Counted from the stretch's first letter, positions 17,653 through 26,349 are shown. The stretch is 64,000 bases of DNA from Actinobacteria bacterium HGW-Actinobacteria-4 (GCA_002841315.1 PHEW01000008.1:1-64000), one strand, 5' to 3'. Notes: generated by a model not told the origin, from the sequence alone. Numbers and translations: made by a program.

Positions 17653-18692
17653 GGTGATCTCCTTCGTCGGGCTAGACCGGCTTGCAGCAGCACCACTCCG
17701 AGTAGAAACCCGCCGCTGACGACGTCTTGGAAGTACTGGCTGAGCGTACCGACCTGATTGATGAGGTTCTGGATGACAGCAAGGAGCGCGACGCCAGCGA
17801 GGGTGCCGCTCATCTTCCCAGCCCCGCCGGTGAGCAACGCCCCTCCGATAACCACTGCCGCGATGGCTTGCAGCTCCATTCCGTAGCCAGCCGTCGGCTC
17901 GCCGGTGGAGGACCGGGCGGCGATGAGAACGCCAGCCATCCCTGCTAACAAGGCGCTCCATACGTACACGGACGTCGTCACGCGACGAACAGGCAACCCC
18001 ATGAGAGACGCCGCATCTGGGCTGCCGCCAATGGCGAACACCACCTGCCCGGTACGTGTCCGTGCCAGCACGAGCGAGCCGATTGCGAAGGCAATCAAGG
18101 CAATGAGGACCGGTACCGGTATTCCGAGTACCGTGCCGCGACCCAACCAGCGCAACCACCCGATGTCACCGATCAAGACCGTCTGGTTACCCTCGTCGGT
18201 GACCTTGAACGCGATCCCTCGCGCGAACTGCATACCCGCGAGTGTCACGATAAAGGGAGGCAGGCGGAACATACTGATGAGCACGCCTTGTCCGAGACCC
18301 ACTAGACCGGCCGCCCCGAGGGCGAACGATATCCCGACGATCCCACCCCATTGAGCACTGGCCCAGGCGGCGATGACGGCTGACATCGCGAGAACGGCGC
18401 CCACTGACAGGTCGATGCCACCGGTGATGATGACGAATGTCATACCGATCGCGACGAGCGCAAGGAACGCGCTGCCTGCCGCGACCGTGTAGAGGAGGTT
18501 GTTGGGGTGGACAAAGTTGAGACCGAAGCCTGCGGTTCCCGCCACGAGGGTCACCGCGAGCATCACCACAGCTCCCGACCGTCGTACAAGTGCCACGGCC
18601 CTGTCGCGACGGTCGGCACGCCGATCAGCATCGTCGTGGATGGGCGGACCGGGTACGCTTCCGGCCGCCGCGACGGCTGTCCTATCTGTCAT
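17649..18692 (-). CDS. Sugar ABC transporter permease, YjfF-like
   Basis: A 347-residue inner-membrane permease of the ribose/galactofuranose class (BPD_transp_2) with about 8-10 hydrophobic helices. It has the family signatures GMTFVIITGGIDLSVG and IAAVVIGGALLTGGAGKMSGT. From memory of the E. coli transporter it resembles YjfF more than YtfT. It overlaps the preceding permease by 4 bp and the following dehydrogenase by 4 bp. It pairs with the other permease to form a heterodimeric channel, as in YtfT/YjfF. Confidence 0.88.
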   Translation of the reverse strand: MTDRTAVAAAGSVPGPPIHDDADRRADRRDRAVALVRRSGAVVMLAVTLVAGTAGFGLNFVHPNNLLYTVAAGSAFLALVAIGMTFVIITGGIDLSVGAVLAMSAVIAAWASAQWGGIVGISFALGAAGLVGLGQGVLISMFRLPPFIVTLAGMQFARGIAFKVTDEGNQTVLIGDIGWLRWLGRGTVLGIPVPVLIALIAFAIGSLVLARTRTGQVVFAIGGSPDAASLMGLPVRRVTTSVYVWSALLAGMAGVLIAARSSTGEPTAGYGMELQAIAAVVIGGALLTGGAGKMSGTLAGVALLAVIQNLINQVGTLSQYFQDVVSGGFLLGVVLLQAGLARRRRSP

Positions 18693-19660
18693 GAGGAGCG
18701 CCTCCTGGCTTGATGGAGTGCAACAGCGCCAATGATGATCAACGCGGTCACGATGCGACGGTCGGAGTCCATGAGATTGTGCGACACAAGCGTCGTGCTC
18801 ACGAGTTGCATGAGCATCGCTCCCATGACGGTCCCGAGAATGCGGACGCGGCCGCCTGTCAGTGGTGTGCCGCCCACGACCACTGCGGTAATCGCGAAGA
18901 GCTCAAACTCAAGCCCGATGTAGGCAGGGTTCGCAGCTCCAGTTCGCGCGGTCAGCACCACACCTGCAATCGCAGCGAGTAGTCCACTCAAGGCATAGAC
19001 AGCGAAGAGGGTGCGCCGCACGGGGACTCCTGCCAACAATGACGCCTTCCGATTGCCGCCGACGGCGACGAGTTGACGTCCGAGGAGCGTGCGCCTCATC
19101 ACGAAGCCAACCATGATGACGAGAACGACGGTCAGGAGCACGGCCAGCGGCACGCCGAACACCTTCCCGTATCCCAGCGCGGAGAGCGTCGGATCAAAGA
19201 GCTCAGTGAGTTTGCCGTCAGCCATCACCAGTGCGAGTCCGCGCCCTCCCACCAATACAGCAAGAGTGGCGATGATGGGCTGCAACCCCACGACAGCGAC
19301 CATGAGGCCATTCAGGAGCCCCACGCCGATGCCCACGAGAAGGGCCATTCCGATCGCGGGAAGGACTCCATAACCGAGATACAGCGGGATCACTGCGGCA
19401 GCGAGCGCCATGATGGCGCCAACCGAGAGGTCGATGCCCTCGGTACCAATGACCAGCGCCATACCGAGTGCGACGATGATGATGGGCACCGCTTGGATGA
19501 GCTGGAGTCGGAGAGTGTCAGGCGTCGCGAAGTTCGCGGTAAACACCAAGTTGAAGACGAAGAGGGCGGCGACGGCAAGATACACTCCTCGCTCACGCAG
19601 TTGGCCCATCAGGCCAGACCGACGCCTCGTCGTCTCGGGCGGCGCGGTGAGCGTCGTCAT
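18689..19660 (-). CDS. Sugar ABC transporter permease, YtfT-like
   Basis: A 323-residue permease of the same class as its downstream neighbour. The conserved segments are ALGMALVIGTEGIDLSVGAI and ITAVVVGGTPLTGGRVRILG. The N-terminus is cytoplasmic and basic. Both ends overlap neighbouring genes by 4 bp (ATGA), showing tight coupling. Having two different permease genes with one ATPase and one binding protein matches the galactofuranose transporter layout rather than the single-permease ribose one. Confidence 0.88.
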   Translation of the reverse strand: MTTLTAPPETTRRRSGLMGQLRERGVYLAVAALFVFNLVFTANFATPDTLRLQLIQAVPIIIVALGMALVIGTEGIDLSVGAIMALAAAVIPLYLGYGVLPAIGMALLVGIGVGLLNGLMVAVVGLQPIIATLAVLVGGRGLALVMADGKLTELFDPTLSALGYGKVFGVPLAVLLTVVLVIMVGFVMRRTLLGRQLVAVGGNRKASLLAGVPVRRTLFAVYALSGLLAAIAGVVLTARTGAANPAYIGLEFELFAITAVVVGGTPLTGGRVRILGTVMGAMLMQLVSTTLVSHNLMDSDRRIVTALIIIGAVALHQARRRSS

Positions 19661-21234
19661 GATCCCACCTGCGACTGTTGATCGTCGTGGTGCGCGATGA
19701 TGGTCATGATTTCTCCCTCGCTGATGTGGCCAGCGGACAACTCCCCCGCGACGCGTCCGTCTTGAAGTACGACGACGTGGTCGGCTCCGTCGGCCAACTC
19801 CTCCAACTCGGAGGAGATAAGGACGACCCCCAGGCCAGCGTCAGCAAGCTCATCGATGAGCGCACGGACTTCTTCCTTTGCACCCACGTCGATCCCTCGG
19901 GTGGGCTCGTCTAGCAACAGAACGCGCGGCTGCAGGCAGAGGAGACGTGCTAGCAGCACCTTCTGCTGGTTGCCTCCCGATAGTTCCCGGACCTTCTGGT
20001 TGGGGCTGGCGGCCTTAATCCGCAGGCGGCGCATGAATACTTCAACGAGCTCGTCGCGGCGCGCGTCTGAGACAACTCCGGCGCGGCTGAGCCGTGGAAG
20101 CGCGGCGAGCACAATGTTCTCTTTGATCGACTGGTCCGGGATGATGCCTTCCAACTTGCGGTCCTCGGGGAGCAGTGCGAGCCCAGCGGCCAGAGCTCGG
20201 GCCGGGGTGACCGGCGCCAGTTCGACACCATCGATATGCACTGAACCCGTCTCAACCGGTAGGGCTCCAAAGATTGCCTTGACCGTTTCGCTGCGCCTCG
20301 AACCCAGCAGTCCCGCGAGTCCGACAACCTCGCCTGATCGCACCTGCAGGGAGACATCGTGGAGCACATGCCGACGGTGCAACCCTTGCACGTTCAGCAG
20401 GGCGGGGACCTCAGAGTCGTGCGGTACTGGCGTCCGCCGACTGGGTGCCGCTGACCGCAACTCCTCGGGGCTGCGACCTAGCATGTGGCCAACGAGGCCC
20501 AGCCGGTCCAGCTCCGCTGCAGGGCCGTCGTGTACTCGTTTTCCGTCGCGAAGCACGGTGATGCTGTCGCAGATCGCGAATACCTCGTCGAGCTTGTGCG
20601 AGACGTAAACGACGCCGACGCCGGAGTCGCGTAGCGCACGGATCACAGCGAAGAGTCGGTCGACCTCGCGGGGCTCGAGCGACGATGTCGGCTCGTCCAT
20701 GATGACAACGCGGGCATCGGTCGTCACCGCGCGCGCCACCGCGACCATTTGCTGCACGCCCATCCCGAGTTCTCGCAATGACGTGCGGGGGTCCACATAG
20801 ACACCAAACTGGCTCAGGACCTCCCGCGCATCCGAGACCATGCGCCGCACATCGACCAACCCGAGCCGGGTGCGCGGCTCGCGACCCAAGTAGAGATTGC
20901 GGGCGGCGCTCATTTGCGGGGCGAGATTGATCTCCTGGTAAATGGTGCTGATCCCGGCGTCTTGGGCATCTCGTGGAGTGTGTAGTTCTACACGCTCTCC
21001 CAAGTAGCGGAGCTCGCCGGCGTCCGGGCGATAGACGCCAGTCATGACCTTAATGAGGGTCGACTTGCCGGCTCCATTCTCGCCGATAAGTGCGCGCACC
21101 TCGCCGGGTGCGAGGGAGAATGAGACATTGTCGAGTGCCGTGACACCACCGAAGTGCTTCGATACCTCACGCACCTCGAGTGCGAGGTCGTGCTTTGCCC
21201 CGGAGCCACGCGGCGCAAGGTCAGATTTCACCAT
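19657..21234 (-). CDS. Sugar ABC transporter ATP-binding protein, double-domain (RbsA/YtfR-like)
   Basis: A 525-residue protein with two ABC ATPase domains. The first half carries Walker A GENGAGKST and Walker B VVIMDEPTSSL; its signature is degenerate (GMGVQQMVAVARA). The second half has a degenerate Walker A (GLLGSRRSE), the signature LSGGNQQKVLLAR and Walker B VLLLDEPTRGID. This is typical of the ribose/galactofuranose family. The ATG at 21234 is chosen because an upstream in-frame ATG at 21288 would be translated through a perfect 14-bp hairpin. A GAGGG lies 10 bases before the chosen start. Confidence 0.9.
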   Translation of the reverse strand: MVKSDLAPRGSGAKHDLALEVREVSKHFGGVTALDNVSFSLAPGEVRALIGENGAGKSTLIKVMTGVYRPDAGELRYLGERVELHTPRDAQDAGISTIYQEINLAPQMSAARNLYLGREPRTRLGLVDVRRMVSDAREVLSQFGVYVDPRTSLRELGMGVQQMVAVARAVTTDARVVIMDEPTSSLEPREVDRLFAVIRALRDSGVGVVYVSHKLDEVFAICDSITVLRDGKRVHDGPAAELDRLGLVGHMLGRSPEELRSAAPSRRTPVPHDSEVPALLNVQGLHRRHVLHDVSLQVRSGEVVGLAGLLGSRRSETVKAIFGALPVETGSVHIDGVELAPVTPARALAAGLALLPEDRKLEGIIPDQSIKENIVLAALPRLSRAGVVSDARRDELVEVFMRRLRIKAASPNQKVRELSGGNQQKVLLARLLCLQPRVLLLDEPTRGIDVGAKEEVRALIDELADAGLGVVLISSELEELADGADHVVVLQDGRVAGELSAGHISEGEIMTIIAHHDDQQSQVGS

Positions 21235-21256
21235 TGGATGCAGTCCCTCAATCAGG

Positions 21257-21289
21257 GTTGGGGCCCGCCCAACCTGGGCGGGCCCCAAC
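21257..21289 (-). terminator. Strong intercistronic hairpin (attenuator)
   Basis: A perfect 14-bp inverted repeat, GTTGGGGCCCGCCC with its complement, encloses a 5-nt loop. It lies between the binding-protein gene (stop at 21298) and the ATPase gene (start at 21234) on the same strand. Such hairpins stabilise the upstream mRNA and reduce read-through, giving more binding protein than transporter core. Confidence 0.75.
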
Positions 21290-21297
21290 GGCTGGCC

Positions 21298-22374
21298 TTA
21301 GTACGCGTTGACTAGTTCTGCTTCGGCGTTCTCGGGCGTGTACTCCTTGTCAGAGATGATCTGCACTGCAGGTACACCCTTGCCGCTGTAGAAGTCCTCG
21401 AGCGCCTGGAAGGACAACGGGCCAAACCGGGGGTTCGACTCGATGACACCGCTAATCCAGCCGTCGATGATGCCCTGGACCGCGCCCTGGGTGCCATCGA
21501 TGGTGATGATCTTGACATCGCCCGGCGAGCGACCTGCGGCCTTGAGCGCCGCGACGGCACCAAGCGCCATCTCGTCGTTGTGAGCGTAGATCGCGGTGAT
21601 GTCGGGGTGGGCCGCCAACAACTGCTCCGTCACCGTCTGACCCTTTTGGCGGTCGAAGTCTCCCGCTTGCTCGGCGACGATCTCGATGCCGGGCGCGTTC
21701 GCGTCGATCCACTCACGGTAGCCCGCGTTGCGGTCGGTCGTGACGTTCACGCCGGCAGCACCAAGAAGCGTGATGGCCTTGGCTTCGCCACCAGTGACCC
21801 TGTTCATGGCCTCCGCGGCACGACGGCCCTGTTCGACGAAGTCGGAACCGACCCAACCGATGTAGTCGACGCACGCGTCCTTGCTCGTGAGCAGTCGGTC
21901 GATCGTGAAGATCGGCACGCCCTGTTCCTTTGCGGCGTCGAGCGCGGGGTCAAGGCCCTCGGACTTCAAGGGCGAAATGATCAGGGCGTCGACGCCCTGG
22001 GCGAGCATCGACTGAATGTCAGAGATCTCCTTGTTGAGGTCTCCTTGGGCATTCGTGGCGATGAGCTTGATTCCACGGGCCTCGGCTTCGTCCTTGATCG
22101 ACTGCGTCTCCGCAGAGCGGAACGGGTTCGCCTCCCTCTCGGACTGAGCGAAGCCGATCGTGGCAGTGGCGAGGTCGATCTTCTCGACGCCCGTTCCGCC
22201 GTAGTTCTCGTAGGTGCAGTCGTCGCCGGACGTGGATTGAACCTGCTGGCCCGCATCGGAGGGCGCGGGTGCCGGTGGCGCCTCGGCAGTCTGCGTACAA
22301 CCGGTTAGTGCGAGAGCCGTGACAGCCACGAGAACTGTGGCTGACCGCAGTGTGTTGGGTGAGGACATCTTCAT
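21298..22374 (-). CDS. Sugar ABC transporter substrate-binding lipoprotein, YtfQ-like
   Basis: A 358-residue periplasmic-binding-protein-like lipoprotein (peripla_BP_4). The signal peptide ends in lipobox LTGC near residue 26, followed by a Pro/Ala linker. The mature part begins with ATIGFAQSEREANPFRSAET, which resembles YtfQ, the galactofuranose receptor. An in-frame ATG at 22368 has better spacing (9 nt) from AAGGAG than the one at 22374 (3 nt). First gene of the operon binding protein, ATPase, permease, permease, dehydrogenase, the same order as ytfQ-ytfR-ytfT-yjfF. The true substrate is not determined. Confidence 0.9.
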   Translation of the reverse strand: MKMSSPNTLRSATVLVAVTALALTGCTQTAEAPPAPAPSDAGQQVQSTSGDDCTYENYGGTGVEKIDLATATIGFAQSEREANPFRSAETQSIKDEAEARGIKLIATNAQGDLNKEISDIQSMLAQGVDALIISPLKSEGLDPALDAAKEQGVPIFTIDRLLTSKDACVDYIGWVGSDFVEQGRRAAEAMNRVTGGEAKAITLLGAAGVNVTTDRNAGYREWIDANAPGIEIVAEQAGDFDRQKGQTVTEQLLAAHPDITAIYAHNDEMALGAVAALKAAGRSPGDVKIITIDGTQGAVQGIIDGWISGVIESNPRFGPLSFQALEDFYSGKGVPAVQIISDKEYTPENAEAELVNAY

Positions 22375-22399
22375 TGACTCCTTGAGTTAGGACCCGGCG

Positions 22400-22417
22400 A
22401 ACCGGGCTGAACTGGGC
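22400..22417. promoter_or_regulatory. Operator-like repeat 1 (DeoR control region)
   Basis: AACCGGGCTGAACTGGGC, matching 16 of 18 bases of the copy at 22507-22524. It lies just upstream of the binding-protein gene, where a bound repressor would block transcription of the transporter arm. Confidence 0.5.
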
Positions 22418-22480
22418 TTCGGACCCCACGGTCGCGGTGATGTGCGACCCGGGTCTCTTGTCCGAAGGCCCTCATTGTTG

Positions 22481-22499
22481 TGCCCGGTGGTGCCCGTTG
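22481..22499. promoter_or_regulatory. Operator-like repeat 2, inverted copy
   Basis: TGCCCGGTGGTGCCCGTTG is an inverted copy of the same motif: its complement reads AACGGGCACCACCGGGC, with one base missing relative to repeats 1 and 3. It ends 8 bases before repeat 3. Confidence 0.4.
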
Positions 22500-22506
22500 T
22501 CAAGTG

Positions 22507-22524
22507 AACCGGGCGGCACTGGGC
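22507..22524. promoter_or_regulatory. Operator-like repeat 3 (DeoR control region)
   Basis: AACCGGGCGGCACTGGGC, a near-identical direct copy of repeat 1 spaced 107 bp from it, in the middle of the divergent intergenic region. Confidence 0.5.
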
Positions 22525-22600
22525 GTGTTCGCGCACTTATCGAACCATTCGCAGGCTGGGCGGCCGTCGAGCGGGGGCCGAATCTGGCATGATCGGGGAC

Positions 22601-22617
22601 AACCGGGTTGAACCCGA
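22601..22617. promoter_or_regulatory. Operator-like repeat 4, next to the DeoR start
   Basis: AACCGGGTTGAACCCGA shares the AACCGGGnTGAAC core with repeat 1 and is itself an imperfect palindrome. A CATGAT hexamer at 22589-22594 could be the -10 box, so this site would overlap the transcription start of the regulator gene and allow autoregulation. Confidence 0.45.
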
Positions 22618-22640
22618 CACGTAGAGAGGCGACGATCTGC

Positions 22641-23402
22641 ATGCATCCTCATGAACGCCGGCGCTGGCTCCTTGACACCGCGCGGGCGGACGGAATGGTT
22701 GAGGTCACAGCTGCGACCGAGCGTCTGGGTATCGCCCCCGAGACCTTGCGGCGAGATCTCAACCAACTGGAGCAGAGAGGACTCGTCAAACGCGTCTACG
22801 GCGGCGCCATCCCGATTGAGCGCCTCGGCTTCGAGGGGTCGTTAGTGGTTCGATCCACCGCGCGCTCGCAAGAGAAGTCGCGTATCGCGGACGCGGTTGC
22901 CGAACTGCTGCACGACGTCGAGTCTGTGTTTCTCGACGAAGGCTCAACCACGCAGGCGGTGGCCGAGCGCCTCACTGCGAGCCGACCGCTTACCGTGGTG
23001 ACGAGCTCACTGCCCATCGCTACCCTGCTCGCACCGCGCCACAACTTCACCGTGCTCGTGCTCGGCGGCCGCGTTCGCGGCAGCACGCTCGGCACTGTCG
23101 ACAAGTGGGCTACGCGGATGCTCGACGGCATCAACCTCGACGTGGCAGTCCTTGGTGCGAACGGCGTGACGGTGGCACGCGGCCTGACTGCTCCCGACCC
23201 GGCGGTGGCCGCGGTGAAGTCCGCCGCAGTAGCCGCAGCACGGCGGTTGGTGCTCGCCGCTGACCACACCAAGTTCGGCGCCGACTCGTTCTGCCAGTTC
23301 GCCACCTTGCCAGATGTGGATACTGTGGTCACCGACCAAGCCGTCGCTCCCAGCTTCGTCAGCGACCTGCGTAGGCTCGGTGTCGAGGTGGTGTTGGTGT
23401 GA
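22641..23402 (+). CDS. DeoR-family transcriptional regulator
   Basis: A 253-residue sugar-responsive repressor. The N-terminal winged helix (about residues 1-60) contains VTAATERLGIAPETLRRDLNQL and the DeoR signature RVYGGA; the C-terminal sensor domain (about 75-235) has the DEGSTT phosphosugar-binding loop. The start chosen is the ATG at 22641; the open frame begins at a TTG 33 bases earlier inside an operator-like repeat. It is divergent from the transporter operon and probably represses both arms until a phosphorylated sugar from the adjacent kinase binds. Confidence 0.88.
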   Translation: MHPHERRRWLLDTARADGMVEVTAATERLGIAPETLRRDLNQLEQRGLVKRVYGGAIPIERLGFEGSLVVRSTARSQEKSRIADAVAELLHDVESVFLDEGSTTQAVAERLTASRPLTVVTSSLPIATLLAPRHNFTVLVLGGRVRGSTLGTVDKWATRMLDGINLDVAVLGANGVTVARGLTAPDPAVAAVKSAAVAAARRLVLAADHTKFGADSFCQFATLPDVDTVVTDQAVAPSFVSDLRRLGVEVVLV

Positions 23403-23418
23403 AGCGTCAACCCTCGCG

Positions 23419-24966
23419 ATGGGTCACCGGTCCGTGAGCGGTTATCTGCTCGGCATCGACGCGGGGCAAAGCGCGATTAAGGTCGTGCTTTTCACTCCCG
23501 ATGGCCATCAGGTGCATGTCGTTCGTGTCCCCCAGACGGCTGTCAGCCCTCAGCCGCGATGGCAAGAGCGGGACATGGTGTCGCTGTGGAAAGCGACCGC
23601 GCGGGGAATTCACCGGTGCTTGCGCGAGGCCGGTGTCGAAGGAGAGCTGGTTCTGGGTGTCGGCTTGTGCGGCCACAACGATGGCTTGTACCTCGTGCGC
23701 GCCGACGGCTCGCCCGTACGCGCAGCCGTATTGGCAACCGACTCTCGCGCCCATGTACAGGCTGCGGCTCTCGGCCGGGGCTCTACCGGCGCTGAACTGC
23801 TCCACCTGACCGGTCAAGTTCCCTTCGCAGGGTCGCCCGCAGCTTTAGTCGCGTGGCTAGCGGAGAACGAGCCAGAAGCCCTGGAATCGACGCGGTGGAT
23901 ACTCTCGTGCAAGGACTGGATCCGCCTTCAACTCACCGGCGAGATCGCCACCGACCGGACGGATGCGAGCGCATCTTTCGCCGATGTCCATTCTGGGCAA
24001 TGGTCGCCACAGGCGGCCGCAATCGCGGGGCTCAGCCCAGATCTGCTTCCGCCGATCTTGTCCTCGAGTGCGATAGCAGGACGCGTCAGCGAGGCGGCGG
24101 CGAGCGCCACCGGTTTGAGTGCTGGCACGCCTGTCGCCACCGGCTCGCACGACGTTGACGCATGTGCCCTCGGCGCCGGCGCACATCGTACGGGAGACGC
24201 GAGCGTCATCCTCGGCACGTTCAGCATCAACCAGATAGTGGCAGACGCGCCAACTCTCGATCATCGCTGGCAGGCCCGGCTCTACCTCACGCCCGGTCGA
24301 TGGCTACACATGGCAACATCCGCTGCGGGCACCACCAATGTCGATCGCGCCCTAGCAGTCGCAGGGATGAGCACCGGTGAGGGCACTGCCGCCGTCATCG
24401 ATCGCGTGCTGTCTCTGCCCCGGGGCGCCGGAGCCGCCGAACTCACGTACTTGCCGTTCCTGCTCGGGGCGCCGCCCCATGCCGAGCAGGATGGAATCGG
24501 CGCCGGCTTGCTCGGCATGCGCGCCTGGCATACCCAGCAGGACTTGATCAGGGCGGTCGTGGAAGGGGTGGTACACAACCATCGCATGCACATTGATGCG
24601 CTACGTGATGCCTTCCCGATCGCGGGGCCTGTGACGGTTTGCGGTGGCGGCGCGCGATCGATCGCCTGGACCGGACTTCTCGCCGACAGCCTCGGCGTCT
24701 CGGTGCAGGTTTCGAACACCGACGAGGCGGGCGCACGAGGCGCGGCCCTCCTCGCGGGGGTGGCTGTCGATGTCTATCGCGATCTCGATGACGCGGTCGC
24801 CCAGGCGGTGCGGATCGCTCGGCACCAGGAGCCGGGCGACGGTGCCGCCGAGATGGACCAGGCCTACGAACGTTACGTGACTTGGCTCGACGCGCTCGTC
24901 GCCGCCGGTTCGCCGGCCCGCAGGAGACTGAACAATCCCCCTCACCTTGACGGAGGCCACCCATGA
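23419..24966 (+). CDS. FGGY-family carbohydrate kinase (L-xylulokinase-like)
   Basis: A 515-residue sugar kinase. The N-terminal FGGY domain opens with LLGIDAGQSAIKVVLF, and the C-terminal ATPase domain has VCGGGARSIAWTGLLADSLG. The segment SPQPRWQERDMVSLW and the general layout resemble L-xylulokinase (LyxK) as I remember it, but the substrate is not established. The ATG at 23419 is chosen, 16 bp after the regulator stop; a GTG at 23434 is an alternative and neither has a strong ribosome site. The stop overlaps the ATG of the dehydrogenase (ATGA). Confidence 0.85.
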   Translation: MGHRSVSGYLLGIDAGQSAIKVVLFTPDGHQVHVVRVPQTAVSPQPRWQERDMVSLWKATARGIHRCLREAGVEGELVLGVGLCGHNDGLYLVRADGSPVRAAVLATDSRAHVQAAALGRGSTGAELLHLTGQVPFAGSPAALVAWLAENEPEALESTRWILSCKDWIRLQLTGEIATDRTDASASFADVHSGQWSPQAAAIAGLSPDLLPPILSSSAIAGRVSEAAASATGLSAGTPVATGSHDVDACALGAGAHRTGDASVILGTFSINQIVADAPTLDHRWQARLYLTPGRWLHMATSAAGTTNVDRALAVAGMSTGEGTAAVIDRVLSLPRGAGAAELTYLPFLLGAPPHAEQDGIGAGLLGMRAWHTQQDLIRAVVEGVVHNHRMHIDALRDAFPIAGPVTVCGGGARSIAWTGLLADSLGVSVQVSNTDEAGARGAALLAGVAVDVYRDLDDAVAQAVRIARHQEPGDGAAEMDQAYERYVTWLDALVAAGSPARRRLNNPPHLDGGHP

Positions 24967-26144
24967 GCAGCACATCAGCCACTGATCGCGCTCACGCCGC
25001 CGTTTGGTCCGCCCCGGGCACGCTGGACATGACAGATCTCGAGGTTCCCGATGCGCCTCCCGGTGGGCTGCTGCTTGAGGTCATCGCCAACGGCATCTGC
25101 GGGACAGATCTGCACCTCCTGAACTCCACGCCCGCCCGGCCAACCGTGCCGGGTCATGAGATCGTCGGCCGTATTTGCGAGTTCGGTGTGGATGCGCCTC
25201 GGGTCGACGCTGGCGGCGCGCCATTGTCACACGGCGACCGAGTCGCGCTGTTCCCTTGGGTGCCGTGCCGGCGTTGCTGGCAGTGCGAACGGTTTGGACC
25301 GGCCGCGGCAGTCTGCAGTGAGGCGTTCGTCTACGGGATCCCGCCGGAGTTCACCGGAGTGGCTGCGGCGGGACAAGGACCTGCTGGTGCGAGCGCCTTG
25401 ACCGGGGGGTTCGGATCGCACCTTGCGGTCCGCGAAGGCACCTACCTGTGGCGGGTTCCGGACCAGACGCCGACCGCACGCGCCAGTCTCCTCGACCCCC
25501 TCGCGGTCGCCGTGCGCGCCGTTGCGATGGCCCGCACACCGGTAGGCACATGGGACGAGGTTCTGCGCGCGGATGCCATCGCTCTTGTCCAGGGCGCCGG
25601 TCCGGTCGGCCTGCTCGTCACCGCAGTCCTGCGGGCGCACGGCATCGGCAAGGTCATCGTGACGGGCTCGCGGCCAGCGCGGCTCGCTGCAGCCCGCCGT
25701 ATGGGAGCTGAGACGGTGGTCGATGTACGTTCGACCACCATCGAGGAGCGCCACACTGCCGTCATGGCGGCCACGTCCGGCCGCGGCTGCGATCTGGTCA
25801 TCGACTGCACCAACGACCCCGCCGCCCTTGTCGAGGGGATCCGTTCCGTGCGGCGGATGGGGACGGTCATCGAGGTGGGCAACATGGTCAACACCGGCAC
25901 CGAGGTGCTTCTCGATCCCGCGAGCGACATCTGCCTCAAGAACATCCGATTGCTCGGGATGAGCGTGAACCCGCCTCAGTCCTATGCCGAGGCGATGGCG
26001 CTTCTGTCCCGTGCAGACATCGCGTGGGATAGCCTCATCACCGCCCAGATGCCGCTCAGCGATCCGAAGGCCGCGCTCCGCAAGCTGGCCGAGCCGGACT
26101 CCATCAAGGTCGTGCTGGTCTCCTCCGATGGCACGTCATCCTGA
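24963..26144 (+). CDS. Zinc-dependent alcohol/polyol dehydrogenase
   Basis: A 393-residue medium-chain dehydrogenase. The catalytic zinc ligands are in NGICGTDLH and PGHEIVG; the structural zinc loop has four cysteines spaced C-x2-C-x2-C-x9-C (PCRRCWQC...C). The NAD(P) Rossmann loop is VQGAGPVGLL. It is translationally coupled to the kinase, which suggests oxidation of a polyol to a ketose that the kinase then phosphorylates, or the reverse order. The degraded GDSL fragment starts 5 bp after its stop. Confidence 0.88.
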   Translation: MSSTSATDRAHAAVWSAPGTLDMTDLEVPDAPPGGLLLEVIANGICGTDLHLLNSTPARPTVPGHEIVGRICEFGVDAPRVDAGGAPLSHGDRVALFPWVPCRRCWQCERFGPAAAVCSEAFVYGIPPEFTGVAAAGQGPAGASALTGGFGSHLAVREGTYLWRVPDQTPTARASLLDPLAVAVRAVAMARTPVGTWDEVLRADAIALVQGAGPVGLLVTAVLRAHGIGKVIVTGSRPARLAAARRMGAETVVDVRSTTIEERHTAVMAATSGRGCDLVIDCTNDPAALVEGIRSVRRMGTVIEVGNMVNTGTEVLLDPASDICLKNIRLLGMSVNPPQSYAEAMALLSRADIAWDSLITAQMPLSDPKAALRKLAEPDSIKVVLVSSDGTSS

Positions 26145-26148
26145 AATT

Positions 26149-26349
26149 GCGCCGATGCTCGCAGGCCCCCCTCCCGGCGGGGAGTTGGACAACACGCCCA
26201 TCTCCGAGCTAGCGGCGCTGTGTCAGGAGGCAGCCGCGCGGCGCAGCGTTCCTTAGGTGGACATGTTTGGGCCGCTTGCCCTTCACGAGCAATGGTCTAC
26301 GGATATCGAGAAGAGGGCTGAGTCACTGCCGCTTCAGGCGAGGCACGGG
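26149..26349 (+). pseudogene. Degraded duplicate of the GDSL hydrolase C-terminal part
   Basis: These 201 bases align without gaps to 14376-14576, inside the GDSL gene downstream of kgd, at about 80% identity by hand count. The frame encodes MLAGPPPG, ISELAALCQEAAARRSVP and VDMFGPLA, as in the intact gene. A TAC tyrosine codon has become TAG at 26254-26256. The N-terminal 110 residues are missing and there is no ribosome site, so this is a non-functional remnant. Confidence 0.85.

Noticed and set aside
17653-18159. N-terminal extension of the Gfo/Idh/MocA gene
   Set aside because: It runs through the permease gene in another frame and is Arg/His/Ser-rich nonsense; the GTG at 17652 has a clear AAGGAG.
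19073-19681. 202-codon plus-strand frame opposite the sugar permease
   Set aside because: Antisense to a conserved permease; composition rich in His, Glu and Asp as expected for a reversed hydrophobic gene.
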